Source: Streptomyces xylophagus
Lineage (GTDB): Bacteria > Actinomycetota > Actinomycetes > Streptomycetales > Streptomycetaceae
Reading direction: 5' to 3'
NCBI RefSeq assembly: GCF_000716435.1
Contig: NZ_JNWO01000009.1
Span: 124,001-188,000, forward strand
DNA length: 64,000 bases
Of this stretch, positions 18,650-27,802 are shown piece after piece. Below the pieces are notes generated by a model. It saw only the letters and a list, made by a program, of their open reading frames with translations. It was not told where the DNA came from and did no database searches. The number at the start of each line of letters is the position of its first letter. Position 1 is the first letter of the stretch. Both the position numbers and the translations under genes were made by a program.

Positions 18650-20247
18650 ACGACGGCGTGAACGGCGTCGCACTCGCCGTCTTCATCTTCTTCTTCCTGG
18701 CCGTCACGGTCCTCGGCTTCCTGGCCGCCCGCTGGCGCCGGGCCGACAACGAAGCCAGCCTCGACGAATGGGGCCTGGGCGGACGGTCGTTCGGCACCTG
18801 GGTCACCTGGTTCCTGCTCGGCGGCGACCTCTACACGGCGTATACGTTCGTGGCGGTCCCGGCGGCGGTCTACGCGGCGGGCGCGGCCGGCTTCTTCGCG
18901 GTGCCGTACACGATCCTCGTGTACCCCCTCATCTTCACGTTCCTGCCCCGTCTCTGGTCGGTGTCGCACAAGCACGGATACGTGACGACGTCCGACTTCG
19001 TGCGGGGCCGCTTCGGCTCGAAGAGCCTGTCGCTGGCGGTGGCGGTCACCGGCATCCTGGCGACCATGCCGTACATCGCGCTCCAACTGGTCGGCATCCA
19101 GGCCGTGTTGGACGTCATGGGCGTGGGCGGCAGCGCGAGCTCCAACTGGTTCGTGAAGGATCTGCCGCTGCTGATCGCGTTCGGCGTGCTGGCCGCGTAC
19201 ACCTACTCGTCGGGCCTCCGTGCCCCCGCGCTGATCGCGTTCGTGAAGGACGGGCTGATCTACCTCGTCATCGCGGTGGCGATCATCTACATCCCGATCA
19301 AGCTCGGCGGCTTCGACGACATCTTCAGCGCGGCGGGCGCCAAGTTCAAGGCGGCCGGGGCGGGCGGACTCGTCCCCGCCCCTGCCGGCCAATGGACGTA
19401 CGCCACACTGGCGTTGGGCTCGGCACTGGCGCTGTTCATGTACCCCCACTCGATCACGGCGACGCTCTCCTCCAAGAGCCGCAACGTGATCCGCCGCAAC
19501 ACCACGATCCTGCCCCTGTATTCACTGATGCTGGGCCTGCTCGCGCTGCTCGGCTTCATGGCGATCGCGGCCGGAGTCAAGGTCACCAACGCGCAGTTGG
19601 CGATCCCGCAGCTCTTCGAGAACATGTTCCCGGACTGGTTCGCGGGCGTGGCCTTCGCGGCGATCGGCATCGGAGCACTCGTCCCCGCCGCCATCATGTC
19701 CATCGCGGCCGCGAACCTCTTCACCCGCAACATCTACAAGGACTTCATCAAGCCCGACGCGACCCCGGCCCAGGAGACCAAGGTCTCCAAGATCGTCTCC
19801 CTCCTGGTGAAGGTCGGCGCCCTGGCCTTCGTCCTGACGATGGACAAGACGGTGGCGATCAACTTCCAGCTGCTCGGCGGCATCTGGATCCTCCAGACCT
19901 TCCCGTCCCTGGTAGGCGGCCTCTTCACCCGCTGGTTCCACCGCTGGGCCCTACTGGCCGGCTGGGCGGTCGGCATGGTCTACGGCACCCTGGCGGCCTA
20001 CGGCGTCGCCTCCCCGACCCAGGATCACTTCGGCGGCTCGTCCAAGGAGATCCCCGGCATCGGCGAGATCGGCTACATCGGCCTGACGGCGTTCGTCCTG
20101 AACGTCGCGGTGACGGTGGTCCTGACCTTCGCCCTGAAGGCGTTCAAGGCCCCGGAGGGCGTGGACGAGACCAGCCCCGCCGACTACACGGCAGACGCGG
20201 GCGACCCGGGAGTAAAGGAAGAGCTACCTGTGATCGCCGGCCACTGA
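18646..20247 (+). CDS. Sodium:solute symporter (SSS family, MctP-like monocarboxylate permease)
   Basis: A 533-residue transporter with about 13 TM segments. SSS signatures include LGGRSFGTWVTWFLLGGDLYT-like sequence near residue 45, SVSHKHGYVTTSDFVRGRFG-like sequence near 105, and ALFMYPHSITATLSS. It most resembles MctP, which takes up short monocarboxylates (lactate, pyruvate, propionate) with Na+ or H+. It is coupled to the DUF3311 gene and follows the cstA operon, so the stretch looks devoted to small carboxylate uptake. Substrate is inferred. Confidence 0.88.
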   Translation: MNDGVNGVALAVFIFFFLAVTVLGFLAARWRRADNEASLDEWGLGGRSFGTWVTWFLLGGDLYTAYTFVAVPAAVYAAGAAGFFAVPYTILVYPLIFTFLPRLWSVSHKHGYVTTSDFVRGRFGSKSLSLAVAVTGILATMPYIALQLVGIQAVLDVMGVGGSASSNWFVKDLPLLIAFGVLAAYTYSSGLRAPALIAFVKDGLIYLVIAVAIIYIPIKLGGFDDIFSAAGAKFKAAGAGGLVPAPAGQWTYATLALGSALALFMYPHSITATLSSKSRNVIRRNTTILPLYSLMLGLLALLGFMAIAAGVKVTNAQLAIPQLFENMFPDWFAGVAFAAIGIGALVPAAIMSIAAANLFTRNIYKDFIKPDATPAQETKVSKIVSLLVKVGALAFVLTMDKTVAINFQLLGGIWILQTFPSLVGGLFTRWFHRWALLAGWAVGMVYGTLAAYGVASPTQDHFGGSSKEIPGIGEIGYIGLTAFVLNVAVTVVLTFALKAFKAPEGVDETSPADYTADAGDPGVKEELPVIAGH

Positions 20248-20255
20248 GACCCCCC

Positions 20256-20300
20256 TAGGGGCGCGGGGAACTGCGCGACCAGCCACGACGAACCCGCAGC
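20256..20300. repeat. Dispersed Streptomyces intergenic repeat, copy at 20.26 kb
   Basis: Contains the core GGGGCGCGGGGAACTGCG followed by CGACCAGCCACGACG. The same unit recurs near 30.33-30.48 kb and 37.75-37.82 kb. It lies immediately after the symporter stop. Confidence 0.75.
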
Positions 20301-20354
20301 GGGCCACCGAGAGCACCACCCTCGGCGGCCCGCTTTTCGTACACACTCACCCAC

Positions 20355-20861
20355 ATGGACATCCTCATCCGCCGAGCGAACCCCACCGAATACGAACCCC
20401 TCGGCACCCTCACCGCCCACGCCTACCTCGACGACGGCCTCCTCGACTACGGCGAAGCCGACCCGTACCTCCCCGTACTGAAGGACGTGGCAAGCCGAGC
20501 CGCATCCGCCGAGGTCCTCGTCGCGGTGGACGGCGACCACCTCCTCGGCGGCGTCACCTTCGTCCCGGGCCCCGGCCCCATCGCCGACATAGCCCGCCCC
20601 GGCGAGGCAGAGATCCGCGCACTGGCGATCGCCCGCGCCGCCCGCGGCCGCGGTGCCGGCGAGGCCCTCGTCCGCGCCTGCATCACCCGCGCCCGAGCCA
20701 CAGAAGCCTGCACAACCATCGTCCTGTCGTCCCAACGCTCCATGCACGCGGCCCACCGCATCTACGAACGCCTCGGTTTCGTCCGCACCCCCGACCGCGA
20801 CTGGAACCCCGTGCCACACCTGGACGATCTCACTCTGCTCACCTACAAGCTGACACTCTGA
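20355..20861 (+). CDS. GNAT-family N-acetyltransferase
   Basis: A 168-residue protein with the GNAT fold. The acetyl-CoA-binding motif RAARGRGAGEALV (R/Q-x-x-G-x-G/A) lies at about residues 95-107, and the C-terminal strand ends HAAHRIYERLGFVR, typical of this family. It transfers an acetyl group from acetyl-CoA to an unknown amine. It lies alone between the symporter and the riboswitch. Confidence 0.82.
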   Translation: MDILIRRANPTEYEPLGTLTAHAYLDDGLLDYGEADPYLPVLKDVASRAASAEVLVAVDGDHLLGGVTFVPGPGPIADIARPGEAEIRALAIARAARGRGAGEALVRACITRARATEACTTIVLSSQRSMHAAHRIYERLGFVRTPDRDWNPVPHLDDLTLLTYKLTL

Positions 20862-20889
20862 AACCACCGCGACACAACATCTGGGGGTG

Positions 20890-21070
20890 CCACGACAGCC
20901 CGGCACAAGATGTATGCTCATGCTCGCTGTCGCCGCAGGGGAATCCGGTGCGAATCCGGAACTGTCCCGCAACGGTGTACTTACGTGCATATGCACGCAT
21001 GGTCAGTCCGAGGACCTGCCGACGGCGCGCCCGGCCACCCGGCCAGGGCGCATGACGTCCGGGCCTCGTG
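20890..21070 (+). ncRNA. Cobalamin (B12) riboswitch controlling nrdAB
   Basis: The conserved cobalamin-aptamer elements occur in order. GCCGCAGGGGAATCCGGTGC leads into GAATCCGGAACTGTCCCGC and AACGGTGT (the J6/3-P3 core), then the B12 box AGTCCGAGGACCTGCC near 21006. It sits 90 bases before the class Ia ribonucleotide reductase genes. In S. coelicolor such a riboswitch is known to shut down nrdABS when B12 is available, so that the B12-dependent class II enzyme is used. The exact 5' and 3' ends are approximate. Confidence 0.9.
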
Positions 21071-21160
21071 GAGTGGGCCGGTGGACGCGACGCCCCGTGC
21101 GCTCGTGTACTGCCGCCTGCCCTCCGCAAGGCCCCGTGCCGAGCGAGGGAGAGCCCCACC

Positions 21161-23590
21161 GTGACCATCGCGCCAGCAGAGCCGGCATCAGCGACCCAGG
21201 CGAACGAGGCGAACGTAGCGACCACGACCGGACCCGGAACCGACGTTCCCGGAACGGCCGTTCAGGACGCCGACGGCCCCGGCACTGCGATCCTGCGGAC
21301 CCTGACCGAGCTGACCGCCGACCTTCCCGACGCCGACCCCGGCCGGGTCGCCGCCGCCACGTTGCGCGGCCGGTCCGCGCACGCGGACCTGACGGAACTG
21401 CGCGAACTGGCCACGGAGGCCGCCGCCGGCCTCATCTCCGAGGACCCCGCCTACTCCCGCCTCGCCGCCCGGCTGCTGACGATCAGCATCGCCGCCGAGG
21501 CCGCCTCCCAGGGCGTCACGACGTTCACCGAGTCCGTCGCCGTGGGCCACCGCGAGGGCCTCATCGCCGACCGCACCGCCGAGTTCGTGACGCTGCACGC
21601 GGCCCGCCTCGACGCGCTGATCGACACCGAGGCCGACGACCGCTTCGGCTACTTCGGCCTGCGCACCCTCCACAGCCGTTACCTCCTCCGGCACCCGATC
21701 ACCCGCAAGGTCATCGAGACGCCCCAACACTTCATGCTGCGGGTGGCATCCGGCCTGGCCGAGGACGACAGCATCCGCGCCCTGGACGAAGTAGCCGCGC
21801 TCTACCGCCTGATGAGCCGCCTCGACTACCTCCCCTCCTCCCCCACCCTCTTCAACTCCGGCACCCGGCACCCCCAGATGTCGTCCTGCTACCTCCTCGA
21901 CTCCCCGCTGGACGAGCTGGACTCCATCTACGACCGCTACCACCAGGTCGCCCGCCTCTCGAAGCACGCCGGCGGCATCGGACTGTCGTACTCCCGCATC
22001 CGCAGCCGCGGTTCGCTGATCCGGGGCACGAACGGGCACTCCAACGGCATCGTCCCGTTCCTGAAGACGCTGGACGCCTCGGTCGCCGCGGTGAACCAGG
22101 GCGGCCGGCGCAAGGGTGCCGCCGCGGTGTACCTGGAGACCTGGCACTCCGACATCGAGGAGTTCCTGGAGCTGCGGGACAACACCGGTGAGGACGCCCG
22201 CCGTACGCACAACCTGAACCTGGCGCACTGGATCCCGGACGAGTTCATGCGCCGGGTGAACGAGGACGGCATCTGGTCGCTCTTCTCGCCGGCCGACGTG
22301 CCCGAGCTGGTCGACCTGTGGGGCGCGGAGTTCGACGCCGCGTACCGCAAGGCGGAGGCGGCGGGGCTGGCCAAGAAGACCATCCCGGCCCGCGACCTCT
22401 ACGGCCGCATGATGCGCACCCTCGCGCAGACCGGCAACGGCTGGATGACCTTCAAGGACGCGGCCAACCGCACCGCCAACCAGACGGCCGAGCCGGGCCA
22501 CACGGTCCACTCCTCCAACCTCTGCACGGAGATCCTGGAGGTCACGGACGACGGCGAAACGGCGGTCTGCAACCTGGGTTCGGTGAACCTGGGCGCGTTC
22601 GTCACCGATGGGGAGCTGGACTGGGAGCGGCTGGACGAGACGGTCCGCACCGCCGTCACCTTCCTCGACCGTGTCGTCGACATCAACTTCTACCCGACCG
22701 AGCAGGCGGGCCGTTCCAACGCCCGCTGGCGCCCGGTCGGCCTGGGCGCGATGGGCCTCCAGGACGTCTTCTTCAAACTCCGCGTCCCCTTCGACTCCCC
22801 CCAGGCCAAGGCCCTTTCCACGCGGATCGCCGAGCGCATCATGCTCGCCGCGTACGAGGCCTCCGCCGACCTCGCCGAGCGCAACGGCCCGCTGCCGGCC
22901 TGGGAGAAGACCCGTACGGCCCGGGGTGTCCTGCACCCCGACCACTACGACGTGGAGCTGACCTGGCCGGAGCGCTGGGCCGCGCTGCGGGAACGTATCG
23001 CCCAAGTCGGCATGCGCAACAGCCTGTTGCTGGCGATCGCCCCCACCGCCACCATCGCGTCCATCGCCGGCGTCTACGAGTGCATCGAGCCGCAGGTCTC
23101 CAACCTGTTCAAGCGCGAGACGCTCTCCGGCGAGTTCCTCCAGGTCAACTCCTACCTGATCGACGAGTTGAAGCAGCTCGGCGTGTGGGACGCCCGCACC
23201 CGCGAGGCGCTGCGCGACGCCAACGGCTCGGTGCAGGCCTTCACTTGGATCCCGGCCGACGTGAAGGCGTTGTACCGCACCGCGTGGGAGATCCCGCAGC
23301 GCGGCCTGATCGACATGGCCGCCGCCCGCACCCCGTTCCTGGACCAGTCCCAGTCCCTGAACCTGTTCCTGGAGACGCCGACGATCGGCAAGCTCTCCTC
23401 GATGTACGCGTACGCCTGGAAGCAGGGCCTGAAGACGACGTACTACCTGCGCTCGCGCCCGGCGACCCGCATCGCCCGCGCGGCCCAGGCGCAAGCCCAA
23501 ACCACCGTCCCCGTACAGCAGTTGACCCCCGACGAAGACGCGGTCGCCTGCTCCCTGGAAAACCCCGAGTCCTGCGAGGCCTGCCAGTAA
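21161..23590 (+). CDS. nrdA: Class Ia ribonucleoside-diphosphate reductase large subunit
   Basis: An 809-residue R1 protein that reduces ribonucleoside diphosphates. Visible active-site elements: SSCYLLDS (redox Cys), SSNLCTEIL (Asn, thiyl-radical Cys and Glu), AVCNLGSVNL (second redox Cys), KTTYYLRSRP (the Tyr pair of the radical path) and the C-terminal shuttle pair CEAC. The first ~50 residues are low-complexity Ala/Thr. Start GTG 21161 lies 90 bases past the B12 riboswitch; GAGGGA lies a little far upstream. The stop overlaps the nrdB start (TAATG). Confidence 0.95.
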   Translation: MTIAPAEPASATQANEANVATTTGPGTDVPGTAVQDADGPGTAILRTLTELTADLPDADPGRVAAATLRGRSAHADLTELRELATEAAAGLISEDPAYSRLAARLLTISIAAEAASQGVTTFTESVAVGHREGLIADRTAEFVTLHAARLDALIDTEADDRFGYFGLRTLHSRYLLRHPITRKVIETPQHFMLRVASGLAEDDSIRALDEVAALYRLMSRLDYLPSSPTLFNSGTRHPQMSSCYLLDSPLDELDSIYDRYHQVARLSKHAGGIGLSYSRIRSRGSLIRGTNGHSNGIVPFLKTLDASVAAVNQGGRRKGAAAVYLETWHSDIEEFLELRDNTGEDARRTHNLNLAHWIPDEFMRRVNEDGIWSLFSPADVPELVDLWGAEFDAAYRKAEAAGLAKKTIPARDLYGRMMRTLAQTGNGWMTFKDAANRTANQTAEPGHTVHSSNLCTEILEVTDDGETAVCNLGSVNLGAFVTDGELDWERLDETVRTAVTFLDRVVDINFYPTEQAGRSNARWRPVGLGAMGLQDVFFKLRVPFDSPQAKALSTRIAERIMLAAYEASADLAERNGPLPAWEKTRTARGVLHPDHYDVELTWPERWAALRERIAQVGMRNSLLLAIAPTATIASIAGVYECIEPQVSNLFKRETLSGEFLQVNSYLIDELKQLGVWDARTREALRDANGSVQAFTWIPADVKALYRTAWEIPQRGLIDMAAARTPFLDQSQSLNLFLETPTIGKLSSMYAYAWKQGLKTTYYLRSRPATRIARAAQAQAQTTVPVQQLTPDEDAVACSLENPESCEACQ

Positions 23591-24618
23591 TGACCACCGA
23601 AGCCAAGGCTGTGACTCCTAAAAACCTGCTCGACCCGGGCTTCGAGCTGACCCTCCGCCCCATGCGCTACCCGGACTTCTACGAGCGCTACCGGGACGCG
23701 ATCAAGAACACCTGGACCGTCGAGGAGGTCGACCTCCACTCGGACGTCGCCGACCTCGCGAAGCTGACGCCGGGTGAGCAGCACATGATCGGCCGGCTGG
23801 TCGCGTTCTTCGCGACGGGCGACTCCATCGTGGCGAACAACCTCGTGCTGACCCTGTACAAGCACATCAACTCCCCCGAGGCAAGGCTCTACTTGAGCCG
23901 CCAGCTCTTCGAGGAGGCCGTGCACGTCCAGTTCTACCTGACGCTCCTCGACACCTACCTCCCCGACCCGGAGGACAGGGCGGCCGCCTTCGACGCGGTG
24001 GAGAACATCCCCTCCATCCGCGAGAAGGCCGAGTTCTGCTTCAAGTGGATCAACGAGGTCGAGAAGCTGGACAGCCTCCAGACCCAGGCCGACCGCCGCC
24101 GTTTCCTCCTCAATCTCATCTGCTTCGCCGCGTGCATCGAAGGGCTGTTCTTCTACGGCGCGTTCGCGTACGTCTACTGGTTCCGCAGCCGGGGTCTCCT
24201 GCATGGTCTGGCGACCGGCACCAACTGGGTGTTCCGCGACGAGACCATGCACATGAGCTTCGCCTTCGAGGTGGTCGACACCGTCCGCAAGGAGGAGCCG
24301 GAGCTGTTCGACGACCAACTCCAGCAGCAGGTCACCGACATGCTGAAGGAGGCCGTAGAAGCGGAGCTGCAGTTCGGGCGTGACCTGTGCGGCGAGGGTC
24401 TGCCGGGCATGAACACCGACTCGATGCGCCAGTACCTGGAGTGCGTCGCGGACCAGCGCCTCCAGCGGCTGGGCTTCGCCCCGGTCTACGGCTCCGAAAA
24501 CCCCTTCTCCTTCATGGAGTTGCAGGGCGTGCAGGAGCTGACCAACTTCTTCGAGCGCCGCCCGTCGGCGTACCAGGTCGCGGTGGAGGGCACGGTCGAC
24601 CTCGACGAGGACTTCTAG
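23590..24618 (+). CDS. nrdB: Class Ia ribonucleoside-diphosphate reductase small (radical) subunit
   Basis: A 342-residue R2 protein that generates and stores the tyrosyl radical at a di-iron centre. Ligands are visible: Asp in FFATGDSIV, Glu/His in EEAVHVQFY, where the Tyr four residues after His matches E. coli Tyr122, a Glu in the FCFKW region, and Glu/His in DETMHMSF. It overlaps nrdA by one base and must form the R1-R2 complex with it. A hairpin follows. Confidence 0.95.
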   Translation: MTTEAKAVTPKNLLDPGFELTLRPMRYPDFYERYRDAIKNTWTVEEVDLHSDVADLAKLTPGEQHMIGRLVAFFATGDSIVANNLVLTLYKHINSPEARLYLSRQLFEEAVHVQFYLTLLDTYLPDPEDRAAAFDAVENIPSIREKAEFCFKWINEVEKLDSLQTQADRRRFLLNLICFAACIEGLFFYGAFAYVYWFRSRGLLHGLATGTNWVFRDETMHMSFAFEVVDTVRKEEPELFDDQLQQQVTDMLKEAVEAELQFGRDLCGEGLPGMNTDSMRQYLECVADQRLQRLGFAPVYGSENPFSFMELQGVQELTNFFERRPSAYQVAVEGTVDLDEDF

Positions 24619-24656
24619 CCCCGCCTCCGACCCCCTTTATGTATCGCTTACTTCGC

Positions 24657-24687
24657 GGACGGCCCATGGAGCTTCCATGGGCCGTCC
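24657..24687 (+). terminator. Hairpin after nrdB
   Basis: 14-bp perfect stem (GGACGGCCCATGGA and complement) with a 3-base loop, 39 bases after the nrdB stop. There is no U tract, which is common for Streptomyces terminators. Confidence 0.65.
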
Positions 24688-24903
24688 ATGGAGTTTCTAT
24701 GGAGCGGCAAAGTTCATGGGGTGCGTCTGTTCGCGGTCTCGTCGACCCGGCTACGTTCTGCCCGTCCTGTTCATGTCATTCACCAGTGCCCCACAGGACG
24801 CTCAAAGTGTCATGCCCATGACGACGTCATCTGCCGCCGCTACGCGCGTCACAGGCCTGCCACCACGCCGAGGACCCCACTCCAACGATGGAGGCAGTAC
24901 CCC

Positions 24904-26988
24904 ATGCGTGAGAAGCCCAGACGGAGTCTGCGAAGACTGCTGACCGCCGCCATACCCGCCCTCACCCTCAGCGTCTTCGGGCTCGTGGCGGCCTCCCCCG
25001 CCGACGCGCAGCCCGCAGCCCAGGCAGTCGTCCAGTCCGCCCAGGTATCCAAGGTCACCCAGAACGCCAAGGCCCTGACCGCCCCCGCGGCCCAGGCCGT
25101 CCACTCCACCGGCAAGGCCGGCCAGAAGGTGCCGACCGAGCACCTGTGCGCGAAGGCGGCCCCCGGTTCGGCGGCCTGTTTCGCCCAGCGGCGCACCGAC
25201 ATCAAGCAGCAGCTCGCCGCCGCCGTGCACCCGGACGCCGCCGCCGCGGTCTCCGGCCTCAGCCCGGCCAACCTGCACAGCGCGTACGCGCTTCCCTCGA
25301 CCGGCGGTTCCGGCCTCACGGTCGCTGTGGTCGACGCGTACAACGACCCCAACGCGGCCTCGGACCTGGCCACTTACCGCTCCAACTTCGGCCTGTCGGC
25401 CTGCACCGTGGCCAGCGGCTGCTTCAAGCAGGTCAGCCAGACCGGCTCGACCACGTCCCTGCCGACGAACGACACCGGCTGGGCGGGCGAGGAAGCGCTC
25501 GACATCGACATGGTCAGCGCGGTCTGCCCGAACTGCAACATCATTCTGGTGGAGGCCAGTTCGGCCACCGACTCCGACCTCGGCACCGCCGAGAACGAGG
25601 CCGTCGCCCTGGGCGCGAAGTTCGTCTCCAACAGCTGGGGCGGCTCCGAGTCCTCCTCGCAGACCTCCGAGGACACCTCGTACTTCAAGCACCCGGGCGT
25701 AGCGATCACCGTCTCCTCCGGTGACTCCGCCTACGGTGCCGAGTACCCGGCAACGTCCCAGTACGTGACCGCAGTCGGCGGCACGGCCCTCTCCACGTCC
25801 TCCAACACCCGCGGCTGGACCGAGTCCGTGTGGAAGACCAGCAGCACCGAGGGCACCGGCTCCGGCTGCTCGGCGTACGACTCCAAGCCGAGCTGGCAGA
25901 CCGACACGGGCTGCACCAAGCGCATGGAGGCCGACGTCTCCGCCGTCGCCGACCCCGCCACCGGCGTGGCCGTCTACGACACCTACGGCGGCTCCGGCTG
26001 GGCGGTCTACGGCGGCACCAGCGCCTCGTCCCCGATCATCGCGGGCGTCTACGCGCTGGCCGGCACCCCGGGCACCAGCGACTACCCGGCGAAGTACCCC
26101 TACTCCCACACCAGCAACCTGTACGACGTCACCAGCGGCAACAACGGCTCCTGCTCGACGGCGTACTTCTGCACCGCCGAGACCGGCTACGACGGCCCGA
26201 CCGGCTGGGGCACCCCCGACGGCACCGCCGCCTTCACCGCCGGCACCACGACCGGCAACACGGTGACCGTCACCAACCCGGGCAGCCAGTCCACCGTGAC
26301 CGGCTCCACGGCCAGCCTGCAGATCTCGGCCACCGACAGCGCGAGCGCGACCCTCACCTACAGCGCGAGCGGGCTGCCGACCGGTCTGTCGATCAGCAGC
26401 TCGACCGGTCTGATCTCCGGCACCGCGTCCACCGCCGGCACCTACGCCGTCACGGTGACCGCGACCGACTCCACCGGCGCCTCCGGTTCGGCCTCCTTCA
26501 CCTGGACGGTCAGCACCTCGGGCACCGGCACCTGCACCTCGTCCCAGCTCCTGGGCAACGCGGGCTTCGAGTCGGGCAACACGACCTGGACCGCGAGCAG
26601 CGGGGTCATCACCAACTCCAGCAGTGAGTCCGCCCACGCCGGCTCGTACTACGCCTGGCTCGACGGCTACGGCTCGACCCACACCGACACGCTGTCCCAG
26701 TCGGTGACCGTCCCGTCCGGCTGCACCGGCACGACCTTCACCTTCTACCTGCACATCGACACCGCGGAGACCAGCACCAGCACGGCTTACGACAAGCTGA
26801 CGGTCACCGCCGGATCGACCACCCTGGCCACCTACTCCAACCTCAACGCGGCCAGCGGGTACGTCGCGAAGTCCTTCAGCCTCTCGGCCTTCGCCGGTAC
26901 CACGGTCACCCTGAAGTTCAGCGGAGTCGAGGACTCCTCCCTCCAGACCAGCTTCGTCGTCGACGACACCGCCGTCACGACCAGCTGA
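24904..26988 (+). CDS. Secreted S53 (sedolisin-like) serine-carboxyl peptidase with C-terminal Ig-like and adhesion-type domains
   Basis: A 694-residue secreted protein. A twin-Arg-like/Arg-rich signal (about 35 residues, cleavage near ADAQ) and a short pro-region precede the S53 domain. Catalytic elements are E-x3-D in GEEALDIDM (~E196/D200), SNSWGG, and the nucleophile Ser in GGTSASSP (~S373). A He_PIG Ig-like domain (about 455-540) and a C-terminal ~150-residue Ser/Thr-rich beta domain follow, likely for substrate or wall binding. ATG 24904 follows ATGGAGGCAG. It lies between nrdB and the regulator; nothing ties it functionally to ribonucleotide reduction. Confidence 0.85.
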   Translation: MREKPRRSLRRLLTAAIPALTLSVFGLVAASPADAQPAAQAVVQSAQVSKVTQNAKALTAPAAQAVHSTGKAGQKVPTEHLCAKAAPGSAACFAQRRTDIKQQLAAAVHPDAAAAVSGLSPANLHSAYALPSTGGSGLTVAVVDAYNDPNAASDLATYRSNFGLSACTVASGCFKQVSQTGSTTSLPTNDTGWAGEEALDIDMVSAVCPNCNIILVEASSATDSDLGTAENEAVALGAKFVSNSWGGSESSSQTSEDTSYFKHPGVAITVSSGDSAYGAEYPATSQYVTAVGGTALSTSSNTRGWTESVWKTSSTEGTGSGCSAYDSKPSWQTDTGCTKRMEADVSAVADPATGVAVYDTYGGSGWAVYGGTSASSPIIAGVYALAGTPGTSDYPAKYPYSHTSNLYDVTSGNNGSCSTAYFCTAETGYDGPTGWGTPDGTAAFTAGTTTGNTVTVTNPGSQSTVTGSTASLQISATDSASATLTYSASGLPTGLSISSSTGLISGTASTAGTYAVTVTATDSTGASGSASFTWTVSTSGTGTCTSSQLLGNAGFESGNTTWTASSGVITNSSSESAHAGSYYAWLDGYGSTHTDTLSQSVTVPSGCTGTTFTFYLHIDTAETSTSTAYDKLTVTAGSTTLATYSNLNAASGYVAKSFSLSAFAGTTVTLKFSGVEDSSLQTSFVVDDTAVTTS

Positions 26989-27002
26989 CCTCCTCATGAG
27001 CC

Positions 27003-27034
27003 GAGCCCCGGTCGTCTCGCAGCGGCCGGGGCTC
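27003..27034 (+). terminator. Terminator after the S53 peptidase gene
   Basis: 9-bp stem GAGCCCCGG/CCGGGGCTC with a 14-base loop, followed by TGT. Confidence 0.65.
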
Positions 27035-27114
27035 TGTCATGTCCACGAATACTTCACAGTTCACAGGGGATCCGGATGCGTCGGTGACACGTCAAAGGGG
27101 CGAAGGAGGCCCCC

Positions 27115-27576
27115 ATGCGTCGATCGATTCTCGGTCCGTCCCTCGCCGTCGCCACCCTGGCACTGGCCCTCACGGGCTGCGGCGGCACCAAGTCCGACAC
27201 CGGCAGCGGCAGTGTGTCGCCGTCCCAGTCCCCCACGCCGAGCAAGAGCAAGGCGGCCTGTACGGCGAAGGAGACCCTCGCCGCCACCGACTCCAACGGC
27301 ACGTTCTGCCTGACGACCGGCAACACCGTCCGGATTCTGCTGGACGGGACGACCGCCAGGCCCTGGGCGCCGGTCAAGACCGCCGGCAGCGGCCTGGAGG
27401 CCACCAACAGCGGAATCCTGATCCGGCCCGGCGACGCGAGCAACGCGTTCAAGGCGGTCTCGGCCGGGACCGTGAAGCTCACGTCGTCCCGGCCGCTGTG
27501 TGCGACCGCCGCGCACAAGATCTCCTGCAAGGGCATTCAGGAGTGGTCGGTCACCGTCGTGGTGACGACGTCATGA
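27115..27576 (+). CDS. Small secreted lipoprotein of unknown function
   Basis: A 153-residue protein with a clear lipobox (ALTGCGG, Cys at residue ~22) after a hydrophobic signal. A Ser/Thr/Pro-rich linker and a ~100-residue globular part with a few Cys follow (KAACTAKE, TFCLT, RPLCATAAHKISC). No family is recognised. It should be anchored to the outer face of the membrane. Its 3' end overlaps by 26 bases a short convergent ORF on the other strand. Confidence 0.75.
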   Translation: MRRSILGPSLAVATLALALTGCGGTKSDTGSGSVSPSQSPTPSKSKAACTAKETLAATDSNGTFCLTTGNTVRILLDGTTARPWAPVKTAGSGLEATNSGILIRPGDASNAFKAVSAGTVKLTSSRPLCATAAHKISCKGIQEWSVTVVVTTS

Positions 27577-27709
27577 TCCGGTGGGCGGTCCGGATCTGAC
27601 GGTCGATGCGTCGGTCGTGCGCGATGCCGAGCAGCGACGGGAAGGCCACGGCCACGATGATGCCGAGGACGGTCAGTAGGGCGATGAGATTGTCCATGGC
27701 TGCGTTCAT
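27551..27709 (-). CDS. Predicted 52-residue single-TM membrane protein
   Basis: A short frame starting ATG 27709 encodes MNAAMDNLIALLTVLG, continues as a ~22-residue hydrophobic helix, and ends with a basic cytoplasmic-type tail (HDRRIDRQIRT). The TM/positive-tail pattern suggests a real gene. It is divergent from the GlxA-type regulator with a 93-base shared promoter region rich in TGGCA/TGCCA dyads. No SD is evident and the 3' end overlaps the lipoprotein gene, so confidence is moderate. Confidence 0.45.
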   Translation of the reverse strand: MNAAMDNLIALLTVLGIIVAVAFPSLLGIAHDRRIDRQIRTAHRIMTSSPRR

Positions 27710-27710
27710 A

Positions 27711-27798
27711 GACACCAGTGTCCGCTCTTACACTCCTTACCGTCAGTGGCAGAACTGCCGTACACCCTCGATTTACTGCCAGTCCTGGCGCACACTGG
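27711..27798. promoter_or_regulatory. Dyad-rich divergent promoter region of the GlxA-type regulator
   Basis: Holds a perfect GACAC-CA-GTGTC palindrome (27711-27722), GGCAGAACTGCC, and TGCCAGT...ACTGGCA arms just before the regulator start. These are plausible autoregulatory sites for an AraC-type protein. Confidence 0.45.
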
Positions 27799-27802
27799 CA
27801 GC